A stretch of 64,000 nt of DNA from Taxillus chinensis (taxonomy: Eukaryota; Streptophyta; Magnoliopsida; Santalales; Loranthaceae): NCBI GenBank assembly GCA_023512835.1, contig CM042087.1:13920853-13984852 (forward strand), in the 5' to 3' direction. Below the pieces are notes generated by a model. That model saw only the letters and a list, made by a program, of their open reading frames with translations, was not told the DNA's origin and did not search any database. How positions within the stretch are numbered: the first letter of the stretch is position 1; each line of letters begins with the position of its first letter. A program made the position numbers and the translations under genes. This document shows positions 55,924-64,000 of the stretch, one piece after another.

Positions 55924-57759
55924 TGTCATCACCAGTTTTCGTCCGGGCTCGTTTGGGGTGGGCATAAACTAAACCAATGGTGAGAAATTTAGAGTCCCCA
56001 CCAACTTTTTTTGGGGTACAGTTGGATACCCTCTACTTTGAGTAGTTTAAGGTGTGGTCTGCATTATCAAAGAAGGGTTTAGGAGTTAGTTACATGTAGG
56101 GAAGGATTAGTGTCCCTACAACGCCCTTTCGGTATCTATTGGAGGAGGAGGTTTTCTATTTATTGGGTGGAGTTTCCTAGAAAGTCTATGATTTTTATTT
56201 AGTTAAGTTATTTGTTAAAGTTATGGTTAAAATTGATTTACCCTAAATTGCCAAAGGGAATCCTAGAAGTTTTGTTTTTGTTTTTTGTTTTGTATTTTTT
56301 TTTTGCCTTCTTTGTTTTGTGGTTTTTTTTTTTGTTTACAAAACGATTTGTTTTTGTTTTTTTTTTTGCTTTTTATTTTTCCGGAAGACGTGTTATTTTT
56401 TTTTGTTTTGTGTTTTTTTTTGGTTAAAAACGTTTTGTTTGTTTGTTTTTTTTTTTTGAAAACTTTTCCTTTTTGTTTTGAAAACTCAAAGTCACACATG
56501 TTACAAATGCATATCAAAGTAATGAACACATACATCAAAATAAATGTGGAGTGTGTGATTATGATATAAAAAACAAAGGCACTCTCTTTTTCTTCTTCTT
56601 TCTTTTCATCTCTCTTTTTTTTGCTCTCTTTTTTTAGTGTTTTTTTTTTTGCTTTTTTTACATATTACAATTATATACAACAAAATACACAAAACAAACA
56701 AGCAAAATAAAAATGATTACATCGCTAAAAGAGAGGAAAACAAAAACAAATAAAAATAAAAATAAAACGAAATACAAATGATTGAAATGAAATTTAGCAA
56801 TATAGCACAAAACAAACAATAATAAAGGTAGCTGAACCGACTTTGTCAATCACCATGTCTGAGCTATCCTGTTGGCGTTGGTAGTACTGGAAGAACCTCT
56901 AAATTCGGTGGAAAGCTGTGAACTCGCCTGTGCTGCGCGCCGGAGTTTGGCCGGAATTTGAAATTGACACCGGAGATGGACTGGAACTCGGGAAGAATTG
57001 GAGAAAAGCTCTTGGGATTTTCATTTTTGGGATTTTTGTCGTTCTTTTAGAGAGAGATTGGAACAAAGACTCTTGGAATTTTTTTTGGATTTTCGTGGGT
57101 TTTTTTTGAAGGTAATCTCTAGACTAGGGCGTTGTAAGACTGGGGCATTAACTCTTTTTTTTTGCGTAGGGAAGGAGCTTGGGCATTTTTTTGGACGTGA
57201 AGACTCTGGAGAAAGGAAAGAGCTTGGGCGTAATCCTCTTTTTTTGGTGTAAGGACCTCTTTTTAATACCTTTGGAACTGCCACATAATTGCAGCATTTA
57301 TGGATGCCAGCCCCTTTTTTATTAATTAGATACCATTTATGTTGGGTGGACCATCAACCTTGCTTGTCCTTTTGCCTTTAAATGCGTGCATATGATAGAC
57401 AGCTGTTGAATAGTATCTGCCCAGCTAATCCTGTGAAGCTACAGTGATTATGCCCGTGAATAGGCTAATCAGTGAAAGTCAATGGTTGGTAGGGTGAAAG
57501 GTGTGGGGGCTCGGATCCGGATCAATGGAAGGCAATTCCAAATGATTGGAGCTTATTCCGTATTAGTGGAGGCCTTAGTCTAGATCAATGTTGGCTCGGA
57601 TCCTTATTCCGTATCAGTGGAGGCCTTCGTCCGAATCAGTGTTGGCTCAGATCCTTACTCCGTATCGGTGGAGCCCTTAGTCCGGATCAATGTTGGCTCA
57701 CATCCTTACTCGTATCGGTGGAGCCCTTAGTTCGGATTAGTGTTGGATTGGATCCTTCT
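55924..57759 (-). mobile_element. Tat-type LTR fragment, minus orientation
   Basis: The plus view starts TGTCATCACCAGTTTTCGTCC, closely matching the reverse complement of the Tat-4 LTR end (43430-43670) for several hundred bases, then has T-rich and A-rich runs (56260-56840). The part 57500-57758 is a CTTATTCCGTATCAGTGGAGG tandem array (about five units of about 52 bp), matching the repeat zone of the solo LTR at 4092-4590. Its far end is cut at 57760 by a Gypsy fragment. Confidence 0.8.
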
Positions 57760-58211
57760 TGTCACGACCCGAGCAGCGTGGTGCTGGCGGGACGTTTCTT
57801 AGTGGCACGATTCAGGAATGGATTCGTGCTACGTAAAGGAGAGGGGTTGGTTGAAGCGTAGATGGTGCGCAGGGAGTGTGATACGAGTTGGGCAAGGGAG
57901 GACCTGAAGGCCCACAAGTTCACCTTGGGTCTCCGGCTAGCCCTTAGGCGGAGGGTGGCAATATTGCGGTTGAGGACCTATGCTGAGGTTGTTAAGATAG
58001 CTCGTATAGCTGGGAGGGACCTGGATGATGGAAGGCAGGCCCATCAGACTCGTCAGTTGCAGGGTGGATCTGATCGGGATTTAGGGTCCAAGAGGCCCAA
58101 GACCGAGGAAAGAGATAATAGCTGTTTCCATAGCAGGGGTCAACCATCAATGAACCCAGGGAGGTCTAGCTTTGGCAGTAGCAGACAGGGAGGTTCAGCA
58201 GGAGGTGTCCC
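57760..58211 (+). mobile_element. Deleted Gypsy fragment: LTR start joined to gag
   Basis: It starts TGTCACGACCCGAGCAG like a Gypsy LTR, but after about 128 bp passes straight into gag (open 57862-58227: REDLKAHKFTLGLRLALRRRVA), homologous to 22738-23060 of Gypsy-3. The rest of the LTR, the PBS and the gag N-terminus are missing. At about 58212 it joins pararetroviral sequence. Confidence 0.8.
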
Positions 58212-58235
58212 TTTGGGAAATTCTTGAACCTCTTC

Positions 58236-58700
58236 TCCTTCAACAATGGAGGCCCATGAAGGAAAATGTTGTTGTGGATCACCTTCGGGAAATTCTTGGA
58301 CCTCTTTGCCTTTGTTCTTTTTGCGCCCCATTTGATGGAAAGGTAGAGATGGAAACAGGACTGGCGAGGTCGGGCCCTACTTTGTAGAAATTCACGAGTT
58401 AGAAAATCAGGAATATAATTCTTACTACCTTTAATAAACTCAATATCAAAATCAAAAATACTAAGAAGAGCTTGCCACCTAGCAAATATTTGTTTAGAGG
58501 CAAGGTTTTGGACATCTTTTTGTAATATTTCTTTGGCGGATTGACAATCAATATGAAGAAGAAACTTTTGATTTAACAAGTCACTTTGAAATTTAGAAAT
58601 ACGAAGAACAATTGAAAGAATTTCTTTTTTGACTGTTGAATAATTCTTTTGGCATGCATTCCAATGACCCGAAGTAAATTGGATGATTTGTTCACGATTA
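58236..58700 (-). pseudogene. Pararetroviral RNase H, C-terminal part, copy 1
   Basis: The minus-strand frame (58579-58166) includes an LLHIDCQSAKE block and an RNase H C-terminal region ending in a DFLTREFLQ-like tail. The corresponding frame near 62741-63100 is almost identical. A downstream ORF start (MGRKKNKGKEVQEFPEG) overlaps its end. RNase H would remove the RNA template during reverse transcription. No intact gene remains. Confidence 0.82.
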
Positions 58701-58941
58701 TTAATGGTTTGTTTTAGAATACCACCATAACCAAGATCAGAGGCATCAGTTTCAACGATTTTTGGAAGATTAGGATCGGCAATATGAAGACAAGGGATAG
58801 TTTCAACTTGAGTTTTTATTTGTTTAATAATATTAGTATGTTCATCTGTCCATGGAGGAGGACTCTTTTTTAACCTATCATGGAGGGGTTTAACAATCCG
58901 ATTAATGTTTGGACAGAAGTCTAAAATTTAATTTAAACTAC
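58701..58941 (-). pseudogene. Pararetroviral RT-RNase H connection
   Basis: Decayed coding sequence between RT and RNase H, without a long open frame but continuous with both neighbours on the minus strand. Confidence 0.6.
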
Positions 58942-59760
58942 CTAAAAATCTTTAAGCTGAGTTTTGTCTAATATTTTATTAGGAAATTTTTGGGCAAAAA
59001 CAAGGGTTCTTTTAATTGGACTAATCATTCCATTTGAAATATAATGTCCTAGAAAGCGAACTTTGGTATAAAAAAGAGAGATTTTAGGTTTGGAAACAGC
59101 TAGGCCATTTTGTTTAACAATGTGAAAGAATGTTTTAAGATGTTTAAAGTGTTGTTCAATAGAGGAAGAGAAAACTAATACATCATCAATATAAACAATG
59201 CAAAAATTAGAATATGGATTGAATATGTCATTCATAATTCTTTGGAATTCGGAAGGAGCATTTTTTAATCCGAAAAGCATTACTTTCCATTCATATTGGT
59301 CAAAAGGAATAGTAAAAGCAATTTTGTAACGATCTTTTGGATGGATTTGGACTTGCCAAAATCCTAATTTCATATCAAATTTGGAAAAGATATTTGAAGA
59401 ATAAAGTTTTTGTAAAAGATCTTTTTTGTTTGGAATGGGGTAGCGAATCCATTGGAGTGCTTTATTAAGTGGTTTGTAATTAATAACAAGTCTAGGTGTG
59501 CCTCTTTCAATTTCAGCATTTTATTAACATAAAAAGCAGCTCAAGACCAGGGCGACCTAGATTTTTGGATTAAACCTTTGGATTCTAAATCATGGATTTC
59601 TTTTCTACAATAATTTTCAAGTTCTTGGTTCATTTGAATAGGACGAGCTTTAGAAGGGATATTTTTGTCAGAAAAATCTTTTTCATAAGGTAAATCGACT
59701 ATATGTTGTTTTCTATCCCAAAAGGCATTTAGAAGATCAGAACAGAGTTCTTGCTCGATT
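58942..59760 (-). pseudogene. Pararetroviral reverse transcriptase
   Basis: A 143-codon open frame (59373-58942) has FGLKNAPSEFQRIMND and the active site YIDD (about 59190), both Asp present, followed by the LGHYIS block. Upstream of 59373 the N-terminal RT region is broken by stops and shifts (to about 59760). It is the enzyme that would copy pregenomic RNA to DNA. This copy is non-functional as a whole. Confidence 0.85.
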
Positions 59761-60460
59761 TGTTTTTAAAAAGAACTGATTTTGGATTTAGTTGTATTTT
59801 GAAAAAGTTGTTCTTCAATTTTGAGGTTTAAAATAGATTGAATGAGATGAGAAAGATTAGCCTTTTCCCCTTTGATAGTATTATGTATTTCGTTTTTAAA
59901 AATATTTTGTGTAGTTAATAAATCTAGAGTACGCGTGCGTGATTGTTCAAGGAATGGAAAATTAAGTTTGGAAGAGAACGAGTTTGAAGAAATATGATCA
60001 TGATGAACAGTGTAAGGAGTAATTAGATGGATAAATGGTGTTCCTAAAATAACATTATGTTGAATATCAGAAAGTAAAACAAAAATAATTTTAATTTGGA
60101 TATTTTGATTTACAATAGAAGCTTGGTTTTATATTTGATTGGAAGTTGTTGATTATTAGCCGCAAGAAGAGTTTGATTAGAAGGTTGTTGGAATCTTCGA
60201 CGAATAATTCCTTCTTTTATGCAATTGAGATCAGTACCGGTATCGAAAAGTGCTATTGTATCAAAAGTAAAGTTTTCAGAAAATTTGATTGTTATTTTAA
60301 GAAAATATTTTTGAGAAATAATATGTTGGAGGGGTGAAATATAATCATGATTAGGCGGTTTTGGTAATAAAGTATAATCTGAAAAATGTTGGTCTTTTAA
60401 TTTATTAAACTGATGAATTTGTTCTTTAATTATTTTGACTTCTTCTTGCAAAGTTTGTAA
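59761..60460 (-). pseudogene. Pararetroviral aspartic protease region
   Basis: The open part 60451-60110 contains ALFDTGTDLNCI (about 60235), an aspartic protease active-site motif with its Asp. The rest, 59761-60109, is AT-rich decayed coding sequence that links to RT. The protease would process the polyprotein. Confidence 0.78.
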
Positions 60461-60719
60461 CAGTGGAGCAGGATTTGAAGGTTGATAATGATTTGGAGGA
60501 ACATTTGGGAAAATTAGTGGTAAATGAGAGATAGTATTTTGGGGAAATAATTGACTGAAGAGTTGTTTATGAAGAACCAGATCTTCAATTTGTTGGAGAA
60601 TATCAACAAAAGTATCTTGTTGGTTAGTGAGGACATGAATTTTATGAGAAGTAGGGAAGGATTCTTCTTCTAGAAAAATTAATTCCCCCCTCCTTCAAAA
60701 TGTGAAAAATGGGATTTAG
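60461..60719 (-). pseudogene. Pararetroviral coding remnant upstream of protease
   Basis: AT-rich minus-strand coding remnant with no clear motif, ending at the Gypsy LTR boundary at 60720. Confidence 0.5.
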
Positions 60720-61572
60720 TGTAAAATCCCGAAAATCTTCAAAAGTTCGTAGTGATGACTTTTTGGAAAGTGGGGTTAAACTCCTCAGAAAAATCCCCAA
60801 AAAATCAGATTATCTTAGTTATGCTATGGGGAGCCAATGCCGGGACTTTTTATTTCAAGAAAATAGCTTTTACGAGAATCCTCTCTCTTGGTCAAGACAT
60901 AAGGATAGAGTTGTGAACTCAAGTGATCATGTGGGCATGCGAGGTTATCTTGATAAGCCTGGGAGGCTACTGCTGAGGACCTGGGAGGTGAGATTTGTTC
61001 AGAGCCTCAGAGGCTATTGTGCCTGAGAGGCAATATTATGCCTGAGAGGCACTGTTGTGCCCGAGGGCAGATGCAGCCCGAGAGGCAATGTTTGGGATTA
61101 CCTAAGAGGTTTTCTTTCATTTCAATATGTGTACATGATTGAGCTGGTGATATATATGTATATGTAGCATTACACGAGCACATGCCTACACTAGTTTATG
61201 AGTTGGGATGGGTCGGGGAGACATAATCCCTACTAAGCTATGGTTGCTCACCCCTCCTGTTGTGTTTGTTTTTGTTTGTTTCAGGTGCTTACAGGGGCTA
61301 GGAGGTTCACCAGAGGTGCAGACCTTGTGTGTGTTTGTTTATTTTGTTGTATTGTAAAAACTATGTGGTAACCCCGTGGGGGAAAGAACATGTATGTATG
61401 TGTGTTTGTACTGTGCTTTGAAATGAGATTTTAATATATGTGTGATATGGTTTAGGGACAGCACCCGTGCTAAGGTCCCTTTCTCGGTGTTCTCACCAAC
61501 CCCTTGTCCCTTCGGGTGCGGGCATGGGGATTCATTAACCGGTTTCGTGGGTCGGAAATCGGGGGCGTGACA
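60720..61572 (+). mobile_element. Gypsy LTR inside the pararetrovirus
   Basis: It runs TGTAAAATCCCG to GGGGGCGTGACA, 853 bp, with no internal domain. It has a decayed CCTGAGAGGCAAT repeat at 61000-61095, related to the U5 repeat of Gypsy-3, and the shared block 'ggtcggggagacataatccctactaagct'-like sequence around 61210-61245 (compare 21302-21330). The flanks (TTTAG before, AGGGT after) do not form a TSD, so one end may be deleted or recombined. Confidence 0.75.
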
Positions 61573-62616
61573 AGGGTAATGGGAGTGGAGTTTGTTTGGA
61601 AAGCCATTGAAGAATGGAAGGTTTAGAGAGTTAGGTAGGAATATTATAAGAGTTCCACCATTTTACTTTAAATCTTTGAACAAGCATGAGGGGTTGTTCT
61701 GGTGATTCATGAAATGCATAATACCAGCTGCAGACCCATGGGACATGGAGGTGCGAGCAGAAATGGTAGGTGAGATTTGTGAAAGGCGAATTTCCAGGAA
61801 TCTGGTATTTGGATTTGAAAAGGTAAAAGGATTCAAGGATTTGGGGAGGGAAAATTTCATAAATGGATCCGAACCAAGACCACCAATGGGAGAACCTGGA
61901 TGGAACGGTTAAAGGTTGAAATTCTTGTTGGAAAAGGAAGAGCCATGAGTGACTTTGTTGGGGATTTTGGATAAAGAAAGTATTAAGCCAGGCTTGCTGA
62001 TAATCCCAGTAATTAAAAGTAGGATAGTAAGGAAGGGGGGAATTTGAATTATTTGGAAGGCTCTTGGGAGCATGGAGAGGTTGGTTCCCAGAGAGGTGGT
62101 AAAAATTCTTTTAATGCGACATGTTGAATATGCTTGGAAAAGGACGATTGTTATTTTGGTGAAAGTCTTTGAAAATTGCAAAACCTGTGGATTTGAGGAT
62201 AGAGCGGTAGTAAGTTTGGGTTTTGAGGAGATTGAAGGGTTTGAAATGGGAATTCGGGGGAAAGATTTTTGAAGCATAATCTTTTGGAAAGGAATAACTA
62301 ATATCATTTTCAACAGAAAAGATATTTTGGTCATTTGACTTGTCAATGTATTTGGAAGAAGGTAATTTTGATGATGATAATATAATTTGTGAACTAGAGG
62401 GTGTTTGGAAAATAAGTACTTGTGAAGATGATTGAGAAATATATGTGTGAGTGGGTTTTGATGGGAGGGAAAGAATGCCTTTTCCTTTTCAAGATGAAGG
62501 AATTTGTTGGACGGGGGAAGAAGTATTTGGAAAAGGTAGAAGGTCTTGGATTTTTGGAACAACATTATCTTTGGGGTTTTTTTTGTAGGAAATTGGTTTT
62601 GAAACATTTGGAACAT
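61573..62616 (-). pseudogene. Pararetroviral polyprotein remnant, possibly coat-protein region
   Basis: A long open minus-strand frame (62616-61909) is rich in F, I, L, P and K. Below 61990 another frame is rich in W and F (several SHSW- and WWSWFG-like patches), as seen in large plant pararetroviral ORFs. I cannot assign a domain with certainty. Position after the Lys-rich ORF start and before the protease fits a coat or structural region. Confidence 0.5.
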
Positions 62617-62628
62617 TTGGAGATTTTT

Positions 62629-62859
62629 TCATAGAGCTTTTACCCATTCTTGGACCATGGAGGAGGATGGAGAAGCTTCAACATTAGCTTGTTCTTCTCC
62701 TTCAACAATGAAGGCCCATGAAGGAAAATGTTGTTGTGGATCACCTTCGGGATATTCTTGGATCTCTTTGCCTTTGTTCTTTTTGCGCCCCATTTGATGG
62801 AAAGGTAGAAATGGAAACAGGGTCCGGCGGGGTCGGGGCCAGGCTTTGTAGAAATTCAC
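62629..62859 (-). pseudogene. Start of a pararetroviral ORF overlapping the RNase H end
   Basis: The minus-strand frame from 62859 includes MGRKKNKGKEIQEYPEGDP at about 62790 and ends at 62629. The same ORF start follows copy 1 of the RNase H end at 58331. This shows that the RNase H end and the start of the next ORF are adjacent in the viral genome. Confidence 0.65.
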
Positions 62860-63125
62860 GAGTTAGAAAATCAGGAATATAATTCTTACTACCTTTAATA
62901 AATTCAATATCAAAATCAAAAATACTAGGAAGAGCTTGCCACCTAGCAAATATTTGTTTAGAGGCAAGGTTTTGGACATCCTTTTGTAATATTTCTTTGG
63001 CAGATTGACAATCAATATAAAGAAGAAACTTTTGATTTAACAAGTCACTTTGGAATTTAGAAATACAAAGAACAATTGAAAGAATTTCTTTTTTGACCAT
63101 TGAATAATTCTTTTGGCATGCATTC
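62741..63125 (-). pseudogene. Pararetroviral RNase H, C-terminal part, copy 2
   Basis: The minus-strand frame 63100-62741 is almost identical to the copy at 58579-58236, in the same orientation. It is cut at 63125/63126 by a minus-strand Tat-type LTR. Confidence 0.82.
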
Positions 63126-64000
63126 TGTCATCACCGGATTTCATCCGGGAGGGAAACCGCTTTTGGGGTGCGGTTCCCCCCAACCTTCATCCGAATGGTG
63201 AAAAATACGGAGTTGCCACCAACCGTTTTTGGGGTGCGGTTGGCTTCCTAAATGAAAAATTAATCTATACCGCTTAGGGAAGGGCTCGGGAGTTGATTAC
63301 GCATGGGGAAGGACTAGCACCCCCATAACGCCCTTCCGGTACCTATCTTAGGATTTTGGAGGTTTCTAATTTGTTTTAATTATTCGACCTAAACGTAATT
63401 AGCCTAAAGGTGATGTGAAACTTAACAGATGCCCTAAAGTCTACTCTTTTTACTTTCCTAAGTTGTTTGTTAAAGTAAAATTAGATTCCATTTATCCTAA
63501 ATATGTAAGGGAAGTCCTATAATTTAATTTTACCATTTTCTTTTCTAAGTTATTTGTTAACATTAGAATTAAATTCAATTTGCCCTAAACACCTAAAGGA
63601 AGTCGTACAATTTGTTTTGCCCACTTTTATTTCTACATTCTTTATTGAAGTTAAAAGTTAAATTCAATATAATCCTAAACTCCTAAATGAACCTTACAAT
63701 GTATTCTAAGTTTAAAACTTAAATCTAAAGTGACATCAAAGTTGAAATTATTTTTAAATCGCATGCTATTAAAGGTAAAAAGCACTAAGCATATATCTGA
63801 ATTAAACCGAGATAATCTAAAAGTTTTTTTTTTGTTTTTTTGTTTTTTTGTTTTTTTGTTTTTTTGTTTTTTTGGTTTTTTTGTTTTCTTGTTTTTTTTT
63901 GGTAAAAGAAAAAGGCCAAATAAAAAAACAATTGAGTTTGCAAAATTTGTTTGATTGCTTTTTTTTTGAAAGGTTTTTTTGTTTTTTTTTGGTTGTTTTT
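63126..64000 (-). mobile_element. Tat-type LTR, minus orientation, cut by window end
   Basis: The plus view starts TGTCATCACCGGATTTC, the reverse complement of a ...GGTGATGACA LTR end as in 3213-6379 and 55924. The block gttgccaccaaccgtttttgg and the ggaaggactagcaccc sequence match other Tat LTR ends. It contains a TTTTTTTG tandem run (63823-63885) and runs off the window. Confidence 0.8.

Larger units (their letters stand above)
58212..63125 (-). mobile_element. Endogenous pararetrovirus (Caulimoviridae-like), degenerate
   Basis: On the minus strand, in order: a partial RNase H end (63125-62741), start of a lysine/proline-rich ORF (62859), coat-region-like sequence (62616-61573), protease (about 60451-60110), RT (about 59560-58942) and RNase H (58700-58236). 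It has no LTRs. RT and RNase H sequence is of plant pararetrovirus type. It is interrupted by a Gypsy LTR (60720-61572). Without that, the distance between the two equivalent points near the RNase H end is only about 3.6 kb, shorter than usual genomes of 7-8 kb, so a part is missing or the unit is unusual. Stops and frameshifts are frequent. Confidence 0.82.

Noticed and set aside
56212..56569. Phenylalanine-rich open frames in the Tat LTR fragment
   Set aside because: They are translations of poly-T runs and not genes.
61909..62616. Possible host gene on the minus strand near the pararetrovirus
   Set aside because: It is continuous with viral coding sequence in orientation and composition, so it is taken as viral polyprotein remnant and not a host gene.
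63823..63954. Poly-T run as a polyadenylated retrogene or LINE tail
   Set aside because: The TTTTTTTG pattern lies inside an LTR of Tat type that has similar T-rich tracts elsewhere (56260-56460), and no LINE coding sequence adjoins it.

Overview
The window is plant nuclear DNA made almost entirely of nested LTR retrotransposons plus one endogenous pararetrovirus. I see no intact host gene, tRNA, rRNA or CRISPR array. The plant assignment rests on primer-binding sites of the initiator-tRNA-Met type (TGGTATCAGAGC), plant retroelement lineages (Sirevirus-like Copia, Tat/Ogre-like Gypsy with a second RNase H, chromodomain Gypsy) and a Caulimoviridae-like RT/RNase H. A large-genome angiosperm, probably a eudicot, is my inference; the species cannot be named. 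Every coding region carries stops or frameshifts. The family names used here (Copia-1, Gypsy-3 and so on) are local labels. LEFT NEST (1-25651): a minus-strand Copia element (Copia-1) has its gag cut at 967 by a minus-strand Gypsy LTR, and its 5' LTR is split into three pieces (1352-1799, 19208-19941, 25438-25651). The first gap holds Copia-2 (1800-19207, TSD GGTTT), a Sirevirus-like element of about 14.2 kb once its own insertion is removed. Its 5' LTR holds a Tat-type solo LTR (3213-6379, TSD CACAA). After pol, Copia-2 has what looks like its own promoter (TATA, telo-box, CT-rich leader) and a second gene, 13752-16775, whose C-terminus keeps the His/Asp/Gln/Cys layout of a Ulp1/C48 SUMO-protease-like peptidase. 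The second gap holds Gypsy-3 (19942-25437, TSD GAAGT), which has a 5' LTR, gag and partial pol but has lost integrase and all but about 13 bp of its 3' LTR. MIDDLE (25652-28607): a decayed Gypsy LTR remnant and a minus-strand Copia 3' LTR (Copia-6), which holds a Gypsy solo LTR (26692-28469, TSD AGCAA). RIGHT NEST (28608-55923): Copia-3, related to Copia-2, has its 5' LTR split by a full chromovirus-like Gypsy on the minus strand (Gypsy-5, 29410-53590). Gypsy-5's 3' LTR is split by a 13.5-kb Tat/Ogre-type element (Tat-4, 30172-43670), and Tat-4's minisatellite is split by a solo LTR (38048-40562, TSD CTTTT). Gypsy-5's 5' LTR holds a solo LTR of the Copia-1 family (50921-52457). TAIL (55924-64000): a minus-strand Tat LTR fragment, a deleted Gypsy LTR-gag piece, and a minus-strand endogenous pararetrovirus (58233-63125) whose RNase H end occurs twice. 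The pararetrovirus is interrupted by a Gypsy LTR (60720-61572) and ends at another Tat-type LTR that runs off the window. Two kinds of short repeat recur in otherwise unrelated LTR families: ACTCCGCAT/GGAGTAAGGA boxes and GACTCGTAGAGTC palindromes.
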